Positions 32,362 through 42,060 of a stretch of DNA of 64,000 bases are shown here, one piece after another (position 1 is the first letter of the stretch; each line of letters opens with the position of its first letter). The notes under the pieces are model-generated. The model was not told where the DNA came from. It was given only the letters and a program-made list of their open reading frames with translations, and searched no databases. This DNA is from Oppiella nova (taxonomy: Eukaryota > Arthropoda > Arachnida > Sarcoptiformes > Oppiidae). The stretch covers positions 55,566-119,565 of the forward strand of contig CAJPVJ010000007.1 in assembly GCA_905397405.1 (NCBI GenBank), read 5' to 3'. The position numbers were made by a program, and so were the translations under genes.

Positions 32362-33123
32362 ATGAAAAAATTAACAATAGCACTAGCAACTGGATTGATG
32401 AGTATGAGTGGGTGGAGTGCTTGTACTTATAATTTTGATGCGACACAAGCTCAAATATCTGCAGTTTTCTCAGGATTTCAGAAATTCCCCAGTATAGTTG
32501 GACAAAAGACATCATTTACAACAGCTGTCACTCCAGAGAACTCTCAACAGATGTATATTGCAGCAAATGGTAATGCAATTTCAGGTCAAAGTAATGGTAG
32601 TGCTGTTCCACAGAGTGGAATCTTCGCTTATGAATACAAGATTAAAGTGCCAACAACATTGCTTCCTAATAATGAACAGATATTTATGTATCCTAATTAT
32701 GCTGATGCTTATTACGATAATGGAAAAGGTCAAATAGTTGCTCTATATGCAAATCATTTACTCGGTAGTACCACTCCAAATAAAGTCACAATTGGCGTGG
32801 GGAGTACTGTTGATGGCGCAACAGGTATGATTGAGCTGCCTTTGACAAGTACAACTGATGGATATCAAAAAATTGGTATATATGTAAACCAAGATACAAA
32901 GCAGGTTGGTGTCATTTATAATGGCGTTAATAAGGGTTATGTTTCAACAAATCCAAGTAAGATTAATAGCTTAGCTTTTACAAATGGAATGGCTTACTAT
33001 GGAACAGATTCGACTTCACCTAATATTGGAAAGGTCCATTCAGTAGAACTTATTACTGATAAAAATCAATTCCAATTTACTTATCCAACAGGTACGAAAG
33101 ACATTTGTGGAAATGTAATTTAA
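32362..33123 (+). CDS. Secreted protein, probably DUF4882 family
   Basis: 253 residues. Signal peptide MKKLTIALATGLMSMSGWSA, then CTYNFDATQAQI, a long beta-rich domain (FAYEYKIKVP, QKIGIYVNQDT, VGVIYNGVNKGYV) and a final YPTGTKDICGN with a cysteine that could pair with the first. The pattern fits a family of secreted proteins seen in Acinetobacter (DUF4882). Concanavalin-like beta folds look similar, but no activity is known. Confidence 0.6.
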   Translation: MKKLTIALATGLMSMSGWSACTYNFDATQAQISAVFSGFQKFPSIVGQKTSFTTAVTPENSQQMYIAANGNAISGQSNGSAVPQSGIFAYEYKIKVPTTLLPNNEQIFMYPNYADAYYDNGKGQIVALYANHLLGSTTPNKVTIGVGSTVDGATGMIELPLTSTTDGYQKIGIYVNQDTKQVGVIYNGVNKGYVSTNPSKINSLAFTNGMAYYGTDSTSPNIGKVHSVELITDKNQFQFTYPTGTKDICGNVI

Positions 33124-33401
33124 ACCTTAATATTTATTTAACCTTCTATTACTGAAAATTCTCTCTAGTCCGTTTATAGTTTTTTGAATTTTGTTTAAAA
33201 GAATTTCTTTAACCGATATCAATTAATGGCAAGAGGTTTTTTAATAGCTTTTCAAATCCATTTTCTTTAAGTACATCGATAATCCCCTTAAAATTTAATG
33301 TATTTAAAATAGAGAGGAGATAAGAGTTGAAAAATACTCTTATCTCTGACATCTTCTAAAGAAAGACACTTCTAACATTGAGATTATGTAAATCTTCAAT
33401 A

Positions 33402-33806
33402 TTAGTGAATGTTTGTCCTAATTGTACCTGTAACTTTGATACCGTTAAGCAATGTGCCATTTAACTTGATATATGTACCATCTTTTGAGATCTCCACATT
33501 GTTACATTCATTTAAAGTACATGAATAGCCATTGATATCTATTTTTATAGGATTTTGTCCCTGAACAACGATCTGGCCAGACCCTGATGTTGATGTAATA
33601 AAATAAGTCAGTTCTTTATTCGATAATTCATACGCATAAACTCGTTTAGTGTCAATTTTGCCAACGTTAGGAATATCAATTTTGGCATAACTAGCAACTA
33701 AAGTGATTTCACCTGAAACTATTTTCGTCCCTGCTTCAGAGCTAAAATAGATATCATTCAATTTAATATTGACTCGATCATTAGCTAATGTCTTCAAGCT
33801 AGCCAT
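33402..33806 (-). pseudogene. C-terminal part of a secreted protein, 5'-truncated
   Basis: 134 codons from the first ATG (33806), but the frame is open further upstream without a start codon (ISEYYGTDGDFSTST) into the 3' end of the hydrolase gene, where it runs in another frame. Beta-rich with one cysteine pair (YSCTLNEC). No signal peptide remains, although its composition is that of a secreted Acinetobacter protein. It probably lost its 5' end in a deletion that joined it to the hydrolase gene. Confidence 0.45.
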
Positions 33807-33850
33807 AGTCGAAGTAGAAAAATCTCCATCTGTTCCGTAATACTCACTTA

Positions 33851-34867
33851 TTAATCCTGATGATTTTCCAGTAAGTAAGTATAGACTTTCACCATTAGTG
33901 AATTGGATGACGAGTTGGCTATCTCCTCACTGGGTTGTATCTCAAAACCTAAGTTTTGACTTAATTGAGCATAATGTTCTTTTATAAGATTGGGATTTTC
34001 TGGGATCGCTTTAATATTGACTCGCATACCTTCAAAAATATAACGCAAACCATCAAGATTACCTTTCATTGGCACAGTACCGTGATCTTCACCCTCATAC
34101 TGGACATATTTATAGTTCAGTTGAGTAAAAGGCTGTTGACTTAAATATTGATTGAACTTTTTGATACCCTTGTAATGGTTGTCTAAACTGTCTGTATTTT
34201 CACTGGCACCAACTTGGGTTAAAAATAAAGTTTTATGCTGAAAATCTTGATTGTTCGCTTCCTTAAAACGTTTCAGCATGATCTCATCATCCCACCAAAT
34301 ACTAGGGTCATGGACAATATAGGCTTGGATATTTTGTTGACCATTGAGCATATGATTGAGTGCGGTAATACCTCCAAAAGAATGACCAATCAATATATTT
34401 AACCCATTAGTACGATATTTTTTCTCAATATCAGGCATGAGCTCTGATTCTAAAAATTTAAAAAATGCGACATTTCCGCCAGTTTTACCTTCAATTACGC
34501 GTCCTTGTTTAATTTCAGGCTTTTGCTTGGTTGGGGTTAAGTCTCGAGCACGATCTGTATTGACGATCCCAACAACGACCATTTCAGGAATCGAAGGGTA
34601 AGGTGACTTCGATAATTTTTCCACAATTCCTGTCAAATAATGGAAGTTACTTTCGCTATCTAATAGATAAATCACAGGATATTTTTGCTTGGGATATTTG
34701 CCATATGTTGCAGGGAGATAGATCTGGATCGGTCTTTTTTCATTTAAAATAGTGGAAGATATGTTTTGTGTTTCTCCAATACGAATGCTGTTATCGGCAA
34801 AAGTATGCATCGAGATTTGCATGATCAACACGCCTAGCGCCAAGTAGAGAGAAGTTTTCTTCAACAT
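33851..34867 (-). CDS. Secreted alpha/beta hydrolase, esterase family (IroE/Fes-like)
   Basis: 338 residues. Signal peptide (cleavage near TFA-DN). RPIQIYLPATYGKYPKQKYPVIYLLD begins the esterase fold (PF00756), ILIGHSFGG holds the nucleophile Ser, and EDHGTVP the catalytic His. Similar periplasmic enzymes hydrolyse siderophores such as catecholate tri-esters. A palindrome close to a Fur box about 270 bases upstream fits iron control. Substrate is uncertain. Confidence 0.75.
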   Translation of the reverse strand: MLKKTSLYLALGVLIMQISMHTFADNSIRIGETQNISSTILNEKRPIQIYLPATYGKYPKQKYPVIYLLDSESNFHYLTGIVEKLSKSPYPSIPEMVVVGIVNTDRARDLTPTKQKPEIKQGRVIEGKTGGNVAFFKFLESELMPDIEKKYRTNGLNILIGHSFGGITALNHMLNGQQNIQAYIVHDPSIWWDDEIMLKRFKEANNQDFQHKTLFLTQVGASENTDSLDNHYKGIKKFNQYLSQQPFTQLNYKYVQYEGEDHGTVPMKGNLDGLRYIFEGMRVNIKAIPENPNLIKEHYAQLSQNLGFEIQPSEEIANSSSNSLMVKVYTYLLENHQD

Positions 34868-35310
34868 GAAAAATGACCTATTCGATAACAGTGATGTGAT
34901 TACACCAGTCGAGTAAACTTATTGATTGCTCAAGTATGGGTACTGATGATTTACAGAAAATAAGAAAGTAAATTTAGTTCAGGTTTCGTTGCTGGCTGAC
35001 AGAGCTTTTAGCAGAAACAGGTGTTTTCCAGCATCTGTTTGTATTTCTATAACTGACCAAAGTCACAGAGACGAGTACACGATTTGCTATTGGCTGAATA
35101 AGAATAGATTGGATCATAAAATTGATTTTTATAAATATGCGAATAATAATTATTATCTTTTAAGCTAGTGGTAAAAATCAATACGGATTTTTATGTTTTA
35201 TAAATTTATGTTGCTTTGTACAAGTATATTTACAGACTAAAAAAATATTTGAGTTCTATTGATACGTCGGCTGCAAGATTGGCCCCAATTAAAATTTCTT
35301 CATCGTATTT
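34868..35310. other. Intergenic stretch with Fur-box-like palindrome
   Basis: About 440 bases between the hydrolase start and the pobR stop. Apart from the Fur-like palindrome I see no gene or other signal. Confidence 0.45.
35139..35157. promoter_or_regulatory. Fur-box-like palindrome
   Basis: GCGAATAATAATTATTATC matches 15 of 19 positions of the classic Fur consensus (GATAATGATAATCATTATC). It lies about 270 bases upstream of the hydrolase start on the - strand. AT-rich sequence raises the chance of a random match. Confidence 0.4.
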
Positions 35311-36120
35311 TTAAACCATACTTCTTAACTCATAGGCTGTATTTCTCAGTAAAGGTAAAACCTGCTGAATCAGCTGTTCTTCAGTGACACGATGTGTTTG
35401 TGCAATACAGTTTAATGCAGCGACGGCTTTGCCTTGTGCATTTAATACTGGGACTGCAATCGCAATAACCCCTAATTCATGTTGTTCTTTTGATAGACAA
35501 TAATCTTGTTTTTGAATTTCTGCCAATACTTGATAAAACTGGACTTCATCTTGAATGGTATAAGCGGTGAGGCGTTTCAAACTATATTTATTTACCCAGT
35601 GTTTTTGTTCTTCTAGATTTAATGCTGCCAATAAAACTTTGCCTGTTGAGGTTGCATGTGCAGGCAAGCGATTACCCAAATGCATCCCATACGGGCTGAG
35701 GCGTAAATTATCATGTTGAGGTAAGTAGCTTCGGGCAATCGGAACAACTTCATGTTCATCTAAAACCACCAGCGAAAAAGTCAGACTGGTTTGTGCGCTT
35801 AATAGATTGAGAATAGGTTGCACAACTTTAGGCAGATGTGCAGAGCTTAAATAGGAGCTCGATAAGCGTAATACTTTATGAGTTAACCAAAAGTAGTGAT
35901 CATCAGTTTCTAAATAACCTAAATATTTTAAAGTGCGTAAATATCTTCGTGCCGCTGTACGGCTCAATCCTGTGCGTTCTGCGATTTGAGTCGAATTGAG
36001 TTTTTGACGATCAACCCCAAAGGCTTCAAGCAAGCTTAGTCCTTTGGCGAGTCCAGCAATGTAATCATCTTGCTTAATGGTTTCACCTGAAACTTCATTC
36101 TCAATTAAATCGTATCTCAT
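35311..36120 (-). CDS. pobR: PobR, IclR-family activator of 4-hydroxybenzoate catabolism
   Basis: 269 residues, IclR family. N-terminal HTH: IAGLAKGLSLLEAFG, LNSTQIAERTGLSRTAARRYLRTLKYLGYL; then an effector domain (LPAHATSTGKVLLAAL, LGVIAIAVPVLNAQGKAVAALN). It is divergent from pobA, as in Acinetobacter baylyi, where PobR activates pobA in response to 4-hydroxybenzoate. Direct repeats in the intergenic region are likely binding sites. Confidence 0.88.
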   Translation of the reverse strand: MRYDLIENEVSGETIKQDDYIAGLAKGLSLLEAFGVDRQKLNSTQIAERTGLSRTAARRYLRTLKYLGYLETDDHYFWLTHKVLRLSSSYLSSAHLPKVVQPILNLLSAQTSLTFSLVVLDEHEVVPIARSYLPQHDNLRLSPYGMHLGNRLPAHATSTGKVLLAALNLEEQKHWVNKYSLKRLTAYTIQDEVQFYQVLAEIQKQDYCLSKEQHELGVIAIAVPVLNAQGKAVAALNCIAQTHRVTEEQLIQQVLPLLRNTAYELRSMV

Positions 36121-36148
36121 CGTTCATCCATTCCCGATTATAATTTTA

Positions 36149-36187
36149 TGGCCGATATACGGTCATTGTTGCCACTATACGGCGATT
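36149..36187. promoter_or_regulatory. Probable PobR operator repeats
   Basis: GATATACGGTCATT (36154-36167) and ACTATACGGCGATT (36174-36187) are direct repeats spaced 20 bases apart, two helical turns. ATGGCCGATA (36149-36158) is an inverted near-match overlapping the first. PobR of A. baylyi binds repeated 10-bp elements in the same intergenic place. Confidence 0.65.
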
Positions 36188-36233
36188 ATCCAGTTTTCAC
36201 CATATCAAAAAGAGATCAAAAAAATTAATTTAA

Positions 36234-37490
<1,257 letters not shown>

Positions 37491-37926
37491 TTTTGAAAAA
37501 TAGAAAGTTACCTATTTTGATCAAGGTTTTAAATCTTAATTAAATATAGGTGACTTTTTTGTTGCTAACCAAATTAAACGAAAAATAAAAAGCTTGATCT
37601 TCATGTTTATAATTAAGCTGAATTTAAAATGATATGGCTTTATTTTAAGTTTTTTTTAAACGTATTTTAAGTAATTTTTTGATAAACAATGAAAAGATAC
37701 AGTTAAGAAAAGGATACTAAGATTAGAAAAAAGTAGTGTGATTATTCATAAATAATGTGAAAAAAATACTGGAATTTTTGATACTTAAAAAACAAAAGAT
37801 TCTGGATGTTACAAATTATTTTATAAAAATAAATACTTAAGAATGAGAAAATACCAAGAATTGGGTATTTTTTTACCAATTGGAAAATAATAATTTATTT
37901 ACTCCATAACTCAAAGAGTAATTAAA
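37491..37926. other. Intergenic stretch after pobA
   Basis: 436 bases. The first 70 hold the pobA terminator. The rest is very AT-rich with no gene; GAGTAATTAAA just before the next ATG gives only a weak ribosome site. Confidence 0.45.
37504..37560 (+). terminator. pobA terminator
   Basis: AAAGTTACCTAT (37504-37515) pairs with ATAGGTGACTTT (37546-37557) with one wobble pair, across a long AT-rich loop, followed by TTTTTT. Confidence 0.6.
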
Positions 37927-38361
37927 ATGACTAATTTAAATATTTTAAGTATTGATCAAAATGAAGAGTACATTGTGGTTTCCCTTAAAAATAATGAGGG
38001 TAAAAACTATGAGGTTGGCTATCCAAAATCTGCAGGATATAGCTTAGAACTAGTGACAGATACGTTGAATAAAAAGCAAATTGATAAAGTTGAAGGAAGC
38101 CGTTGTGAGTTGAAATGGGAAGTCAATGTAAAACCAGGTTATACATCTGATTGCGCAAAAGCATTAGGTATTGCTGAAGGGAATGTAATAGGCGGTATCA
38201 GTAAGATATATCAATGCCGCATACAATTTCGTAATACAAAAGGTTGGGGATTTACATTTTATGATTTAAGTGGTGATGACTATAGTTGTTCAACCGTTTT
38301 AAATGGATGGCACTATATTGATTATAATTCTAGCGAGCCTACAATCATCGCTGTTGACTAA
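37927..38361 (+). CDS. Hypothetical protein
   Basis: 144 residues, no signal peptide or membrane segment. The N-terminal half is beta-rich (YIVVSLKNNEGKNYEVGYP) and the second half aromatic with four cysteines (SRCELKW, SDCAKALG, YQCRIQF, YSCSTV). Not recognised. It stands alone with its own terminator (38401-38431), so it is probably a real gene. Confidence 0.5.
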   Translation: MTNLNILSIDQNEEYIVVSLKNNEGKNYEVGYPKSAGYSLELVTDTLNKKQIDKVEGSRCELKWEVNVKPGYTSDCAKALGIAEGNVIGGISKIYQCRIQFRNTKGWGFTFYDLSGDDYSCSTVLNGWHYIDYNSSEPTIIAVD

Positions 38362-38400
38362 TAGAATTATTATTCTATGTGATTGATATATTAAAGATTT

Positions 38401-38431
38401 GATAAAAAAGCACACGCGTTGCTTTTTTATC
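38401..38431 (+). terminator. Strong intrinsic terminator
   Basis: GATAAAAAAGCA (38401-38412) pairs perfectly with TGCTTTTTTATC (38420-38431) around a 7-base loop. Confidence 0.8.
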
Positions 38432-38632
38432 AAAAAACTGCATCAATTGAGAGGGTATCAATAGTTATAGTTAAGGTTGAATTTAATATTAAGTAAGTTT
38501 TATGTCTGTAATGTAACTTCTTAAACCAAAACATTAGCTTCAAACCAAATAGATTCAAATCGAAAATTTGTTTTCATTTTATAGATGAACTTGTTAGCAT
38601 CAAAGGGTATTTTTGATAGCGTGTGACAGTGA

Positions 38633-39313
38633 ATGTCTTCAGGTCAACAAGTTTTAATTAAACTTAGAAAAATGATTATTGCTGGGGAGCTAGAGGGCGG
38701 TGCCAGAGTGGCAGAGATCCCAACGGCTGAGTTGCTTGGGGTGTCCAGACAGCCTGTGCGTATGGCATTTCGTTTGCTTGAGCAAGAAGGCTTGCTGATT
38801 AAAAATCCGACTCGAGGTTATACGGTTCGAGAAATTTCAGAAAAACTGATCAATGACGCACTTGAAGTACGTGGCATCCTTGAAGGACTGGCAGCTAAAA
38901 CCATTGCAGAACAAGGTTTGACGGAAGAACAGAAAAAAACACTACAAAATTGCATTGTCGAAACTGAAAAACTTTTTGATGGAAAAACTGAGTTTGGTGA
39001 TCATGAACTGGAACGTTACCATCACTTTAATGTGATTTTTCACGACACTATTATTCAAGGCGCGCAAAATGTTGCATTGATCCAAGCCTTAGCCAAAAAC
39101 AATCAATTGCCCATGGCCTCGGCCCAAGCCATTACCTATGACCAAACTCAAGCACTTTCAGAATATCGTCGCTTACATTATGCCCATCTACAACACTGTT
39201 CAATTTACGATGCTTTAATGCATAGACAAGCTGGACGTGCTGAAACATTGATGCGGGAACATAGTAGTGTTGTGGTTTTGGGCGAGACCTTAAGAAACTT
39301 GTTGTCTCAATAA
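38633..39313 (+). CDS. vanR: VanR, GntR-family repressor of vanillate genes
   Basis: 226 residues. N-terminal GntR winged helix: LIKLRKMIIAGELEGGARVAEIPTAELLGVSRQPVRMAFRLLEQEGLL; C-terminal FCD-type all-helical domain (RGILEGLAAKTIAEQ, HFNVIFHDTIIQGA). It converges on vanBA. VanR proteins repress van genes until vanillate binds, and four palindromes of the known VanR operator form lie in the vanA-vanK gap. Confidence 0.85.
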   Translation: MSSGQQVLIKLRKMIIAGELEGGARVAEIPTAELLGVSRQPVRMAFRLLEQEGLLIKNPTRGYTVREISEKLINDALEVRGILEGLAAKTIAEQGLTEEQKKTLQNCIVETEKLFDGKTEFGDHELERYHHFNVIFHDTIIQGAQNVALIQALAKNNQLPMASAQAITYDQTQALSEYRRLHYAHLQHCSIYDALMHRQAGRAETLMREHSSVVVLGETLRNLLSQ

Positions 39314-39321
39314 AACCGAAA

Positions 39322-39344
39322 AGAAATATCAACAGACCCTAAGC
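39322..39344 (+). repeat. Solo end of the 282-bp inverted-repeat element
   Basis: These 23 bases (ending ATCAACAGACCCTAAGCA) are identical to 55559-55581, the right end of the element at 55295-55576. No left end is nearby, so this is a remnant or a shared insertion motif. A weak hairpin with T's (about 39341-39377) follows and may end vanR and vanB transcripts. Confidence 0.6.
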
Positions 39345-39378
39345 AGCTCTTTTAATCGAATCAAAGGGCTGTTTTTCA

Positions 39379-40323
39379 TTAGAATTCAATCAGCAAACTT
39401 GTAGATTTTGCTCGGGAACAGCAGGGGGTAAACTGGTTATTTAATGCATGTTCTTCATCAGTCATAAATACATCACGGTGATCTGGAATTCCTGCAAGCA
39501 CACGTGTGATACAGGTTCCGCAAATACCTTGTTCACAAGAAACAGGGACATCAAAACCGTTCTCAATTAAGGCTTGGGTTGCTGTTTGATGAGGCTGTAC
39601 TTCGATTCGACGGTCACTGCCTTTGATTTCGATGGTAAAAGCAGCATTGTTAGATACCTCTGACTTTTGTGCGACAAAGTGTTCTTGATGTAGCTGCTCT
39701 GCTTGCCAGCCCATATGTTGAGCTGACTCCATCACAAATGCCATAAAACCTGCTGGCCCACAAACATATAAATGTCTATCGGATGAATTCTGTTCTAAGA
39801 CGGACGACATATCACATTGAGTTTCTGGTTGATCTTGAATATGAAAATGAATCTGACCTGCAAAGTGTTCGGTTAAATTTCCATAGAAAGCAATCATTTC
39901 ATGACTACGTACAAAATAATGCAATTCAAATGGTATCCGCTGAGTTTTAAGCCGATATGCCATTGAAAGAATCGGGGTAATGCCGATACCACCTGCAAAT
40001 AAGATTGCCTTTTGGGTACGAGGATGAATTTCAAATAAGTTACGTGGTGAGCCAATACGTAATTGATCACCTTCACGGTACTCGGTATGCATGCAACGAG
40101 AACCCCCTCTTGAATGCTCATCATGCAAAACACCAATCACATAACGATGTTTTTCACTACAACAGTTTGAAAGTGAGTATTGGCGTGTTAAGCCATTTTT
40201 GAGATGTACATCAATATGCGCGCCTGCCTCAAAGCTTGGAAGGGCAGAACCATTGCTTGAAATCAATTCAAAGGCTCGAATTGATGGAGTAAGTTGATGA
40301 ATTTTATCAATAACAACATCCAT
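39379..40323 (-). CDS. vanB: Vanillate O-demethylase reductase subunit
   Basis: 314 residues. FAD/FMN-binding RQYSLSN, NAD-binding ILFAGGIGITPILSM, and a C-terminal plant-type 2Fe-2S ferredoxin domain with CEQGICGTC and a final cysteine in FTPCCS. This is the phthalate dioxygenase reductase layout of VanB, which passes electrons from NADH to VanA. GGAGAATACACATG gives a good start. The vanA gene ends 12 bases upstream, so they are one operon. Confidence 0.92.
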   Translation of the reverse strand: MDVVIDKIHQLTPSIRAFELISSNGSALPSFEAGAHIDVHLKNGLTRQYSLSNCCSEKHRYVIGVLHDEHSRGGSRCMHTEYREGDQLRIGSPRNLFEIHPRTQKAILFAGGIGITPILSMAYRLKTQRIPFELHYFVRSHEMIAFYGNLTEHFAGQIHFHIQDQPETQCDMSSVLEQNSSDRHLYVCGPAGFMAFVMESAQHMGWQAEQLHQEHFVAQKSEVSNNAAFTIEIKGSDRRIEVQPHQTATQALIENGFDVPVSCEQGICGTCITRVLAGIPDHRDVFMTDEEHALNNQFTPCCSRAKSTSLLIEF

Positions 40324-40335
40324 GTGTATTCTCCT

Positions 40336-41412
40336 TTAAATTACCCGAATATTTGGAAACTTATGTTTTGTTGTTTCAGGCGTGAGAGTACTTTCTTGTG
40401 CCAGTAATCGGTCAATCACTTTACGTGACTGTACGCCACCAGCATCGATATTCAGCATCAGTAACTGGCGATGGGGATTTCGTAAAATATTTTGTTGCTG
40501 TTGTTCCAGCATTTCTAAATCTTCGGTAAAGATTTTGCCTTGACCTTCGCGGATGAGATCGGTGAGGGTCGGGTTATCGTGTTGAAAATTACGAGCCATT
40601 CCCCAAAAATACCAATGCGAGGTTTCTGTTTCAGGGCTAATAAAATCAACCACGATCGATGACACTTTTTTATCTTTGGGGGCATGATATCCGCCATGTC
40701 CAGCATGAGCGACACCCACTTCAATATGTACGTTACTTGGAGCAACGAAGTGACAGCGTTGCCAGCGATCTACAGCAACATCATCTGCTAAGTTATTACA
40801 ACGAAGTGCCATTTGCCAAAATGGGGGAGCGATGACATTTTCGATATAACGTTCAGTAATGACATGATCACCATCAACCTTGGTGACAGGAAGTGCCTCA
40901 TCAATTTCTTTTTGACCAATACTGCTCGAATGAACATAGGTTTCATGGGTCAAATCCATAAGGTTGTCGACCATTAAACGATAATCACAATGGATATGGA
41001 ATAAACCACCGCCATAGCTCCACTCAGGATGATCTGCCCATTCTAGTGTTGGAAGTTTGGACTCATCAGCCAAAGCTTGATCACCAGGCCAAACCCAAAT
41101 AAAACCAAACTTTTCTATGGCTGCATAGGCTTTATTACAGGGGAAACCGTTTACACGTTGAGCTGGCATAGAAATGGTTTTTCCCTCGCATCCCATGACT
41201 AAACCATGATAACCACAAACTAAATTGCCATCTTCTACATAGCCTAATGATAATGGGGCGCCACGATGTGGACAAAAATCTTCAACAGCAGCGACTTTAT
41301 TTTCTTTGCCGCGATAGAAAACAATTTTTTCACCACAGATGGTGCGACCAAGCGGCTTGTCTTGGATATCTTCAGGATAGCAAGCAACATACCATGCATT
41401 TTTTATAAACAT
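40336..41412 (-). CDS. vanA: Vanillate O-demethylase oxygenase subunit
   Basis: 358 residues from ATG 41412, chosen because GGAG lies 9 bases upstream; an ATG at 41445 would begin inside a VanR operator. The Rieske centre is DFCPHRGAPLSLG with VCGYHGL; the mononuclear iron site lies in DLTHETYVHSSS. VanA demethylates vanillate to protocatechuate plus formaldehyde using O2 and electrons from VanB. A VanR-type palindrome lies 23 bases upstream of the start. Confidence 0.93.
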   Translation of the reverse strand: MFIKNAWYVACYPEDIQDKPLGRTICGEKIVFYRGKENKVAAVEDFCPHRGAPLSLGYVEDGNLVCGYHGLVMGCEGKTISMPAQRVNGFPCNKAYAAIEKFGFIWVWPGDQALADESKLPTLEWADHPEWSYGGGLFHIHCDYRLMVDNLMDLTHETYVHSSSIGQKEIDEALPVTKVDGDHVITERYIENVIAPPFWQMALRCNNLADDVAVDRWQRCHFVAPSNVHIEVGVAHAGHGGYHAPKDKKVSSIVVDFISPETETSHWYFWGMARNFQHDNPTLTDLIREGQGKIFTEDLEMLEQQQQNILRNPHRQLLMLNIDAGGVQSRKVIDRLLAQESTLTPETTKHKFPNIRVI

Positions 41413-41434
41413 TTGTGATGACTCCTTATCACTT

Positions 41435-41446
41435 ATTGGATCCAAT
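41435..41446. promoter_or_regulatory. VanR operator-type palindrome 1 (vanA promoter)
   Basis: ATTGGATCCAAT, a perfect 12-bp palindrome identical to the known VanR operator core of Caulobacter, 23 bases upstream of the vanA start. Confidence 0.8.
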
Positions 41447-41609
41447 TTATATCAACACAAGTAAACGGTCAATCCATAAAATGATCATTTTTGATCATTA
41501 AATTCTTTGATTTAGGCTTATTTGTTTTGTGTTTATCGATATTTTACTGTTTTTATTTAAAAAATATCTCTACGAGATTTATGTGGTTGTTTGTGCTTTT
41601 ATTTATATT

Positions 41610-41621
41610 TTTGGATCCAAT
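41610..41621. promoter_or_regulatory. VanR operator-type palindrome 2
   Basis: TTTGGATCCAAT, one base from the perfect palindrome, in the vanA-vanK gap. Confidence 0.75.
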
Positions 41622-41738
41622 TCGTATTTTTGTTGAATACCTATCACGTTGCGAAAACTGAAATATTTAAAAATAAGGGGGTGGACTTTTTTAATATCCT
41701 CAATAAGGTCACTTACTTAGAAGATGTTAAATGAACTA

Positions 41739-41750
41739 AATGGATCCATT
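41739..41750. promoter_or_regulatory. VanR operator-type palindrome 3
   Basis: AATGGATCCATT, a perfect palindrome with altered outer bases, in the vanA-vanK gap. Confidence 0.65.
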
Positions 41751-41876
41751 TTAGTGTAATTTTCAAATATGTATATCCGTTTTTCATTCTTTTAATTTAA
41801 ATATATTGAGTTAAATCATATGTTTTATAGGTTTTAATCTAATTTTGAAAATATTTTTTAATAATGCTATTGATTT

Positions 41877-41888
41877 TTTGGATCCAAT
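41877..41888. promoter_or_regulatory. VanR operator-type palindrome 4 (vanK side)
   Basis: TTTGGATCCAAT, about 170 bases upstream of the vanK start. Together with site 1 it would allow VanR to control both divergent promoters. Confidence 0.7.
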
Positions 41889-42060
41889 TAATCAAGATGA
41901 GATAGAGCAGGACGCTCCAAAAAAATATTCTTGTTTAAAAACGAGTTTTAAAAATTAAATTATTCCTCTAGGTAATTATGGATACGGATATGCATAACCA
42001 CCCAACGACGCAGTTCAGTAATGTCGTGTGTATATCCTATCCAGATTGGGAGATACACAA

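Noticed and set aside
35139-35157. Firm Fur regulation of the esterase gene
   Set aside because: The palindrome fits 15 of 19 positions, but it is AT-rich and 270 bases from the gene, so it is listed only as a weak site.
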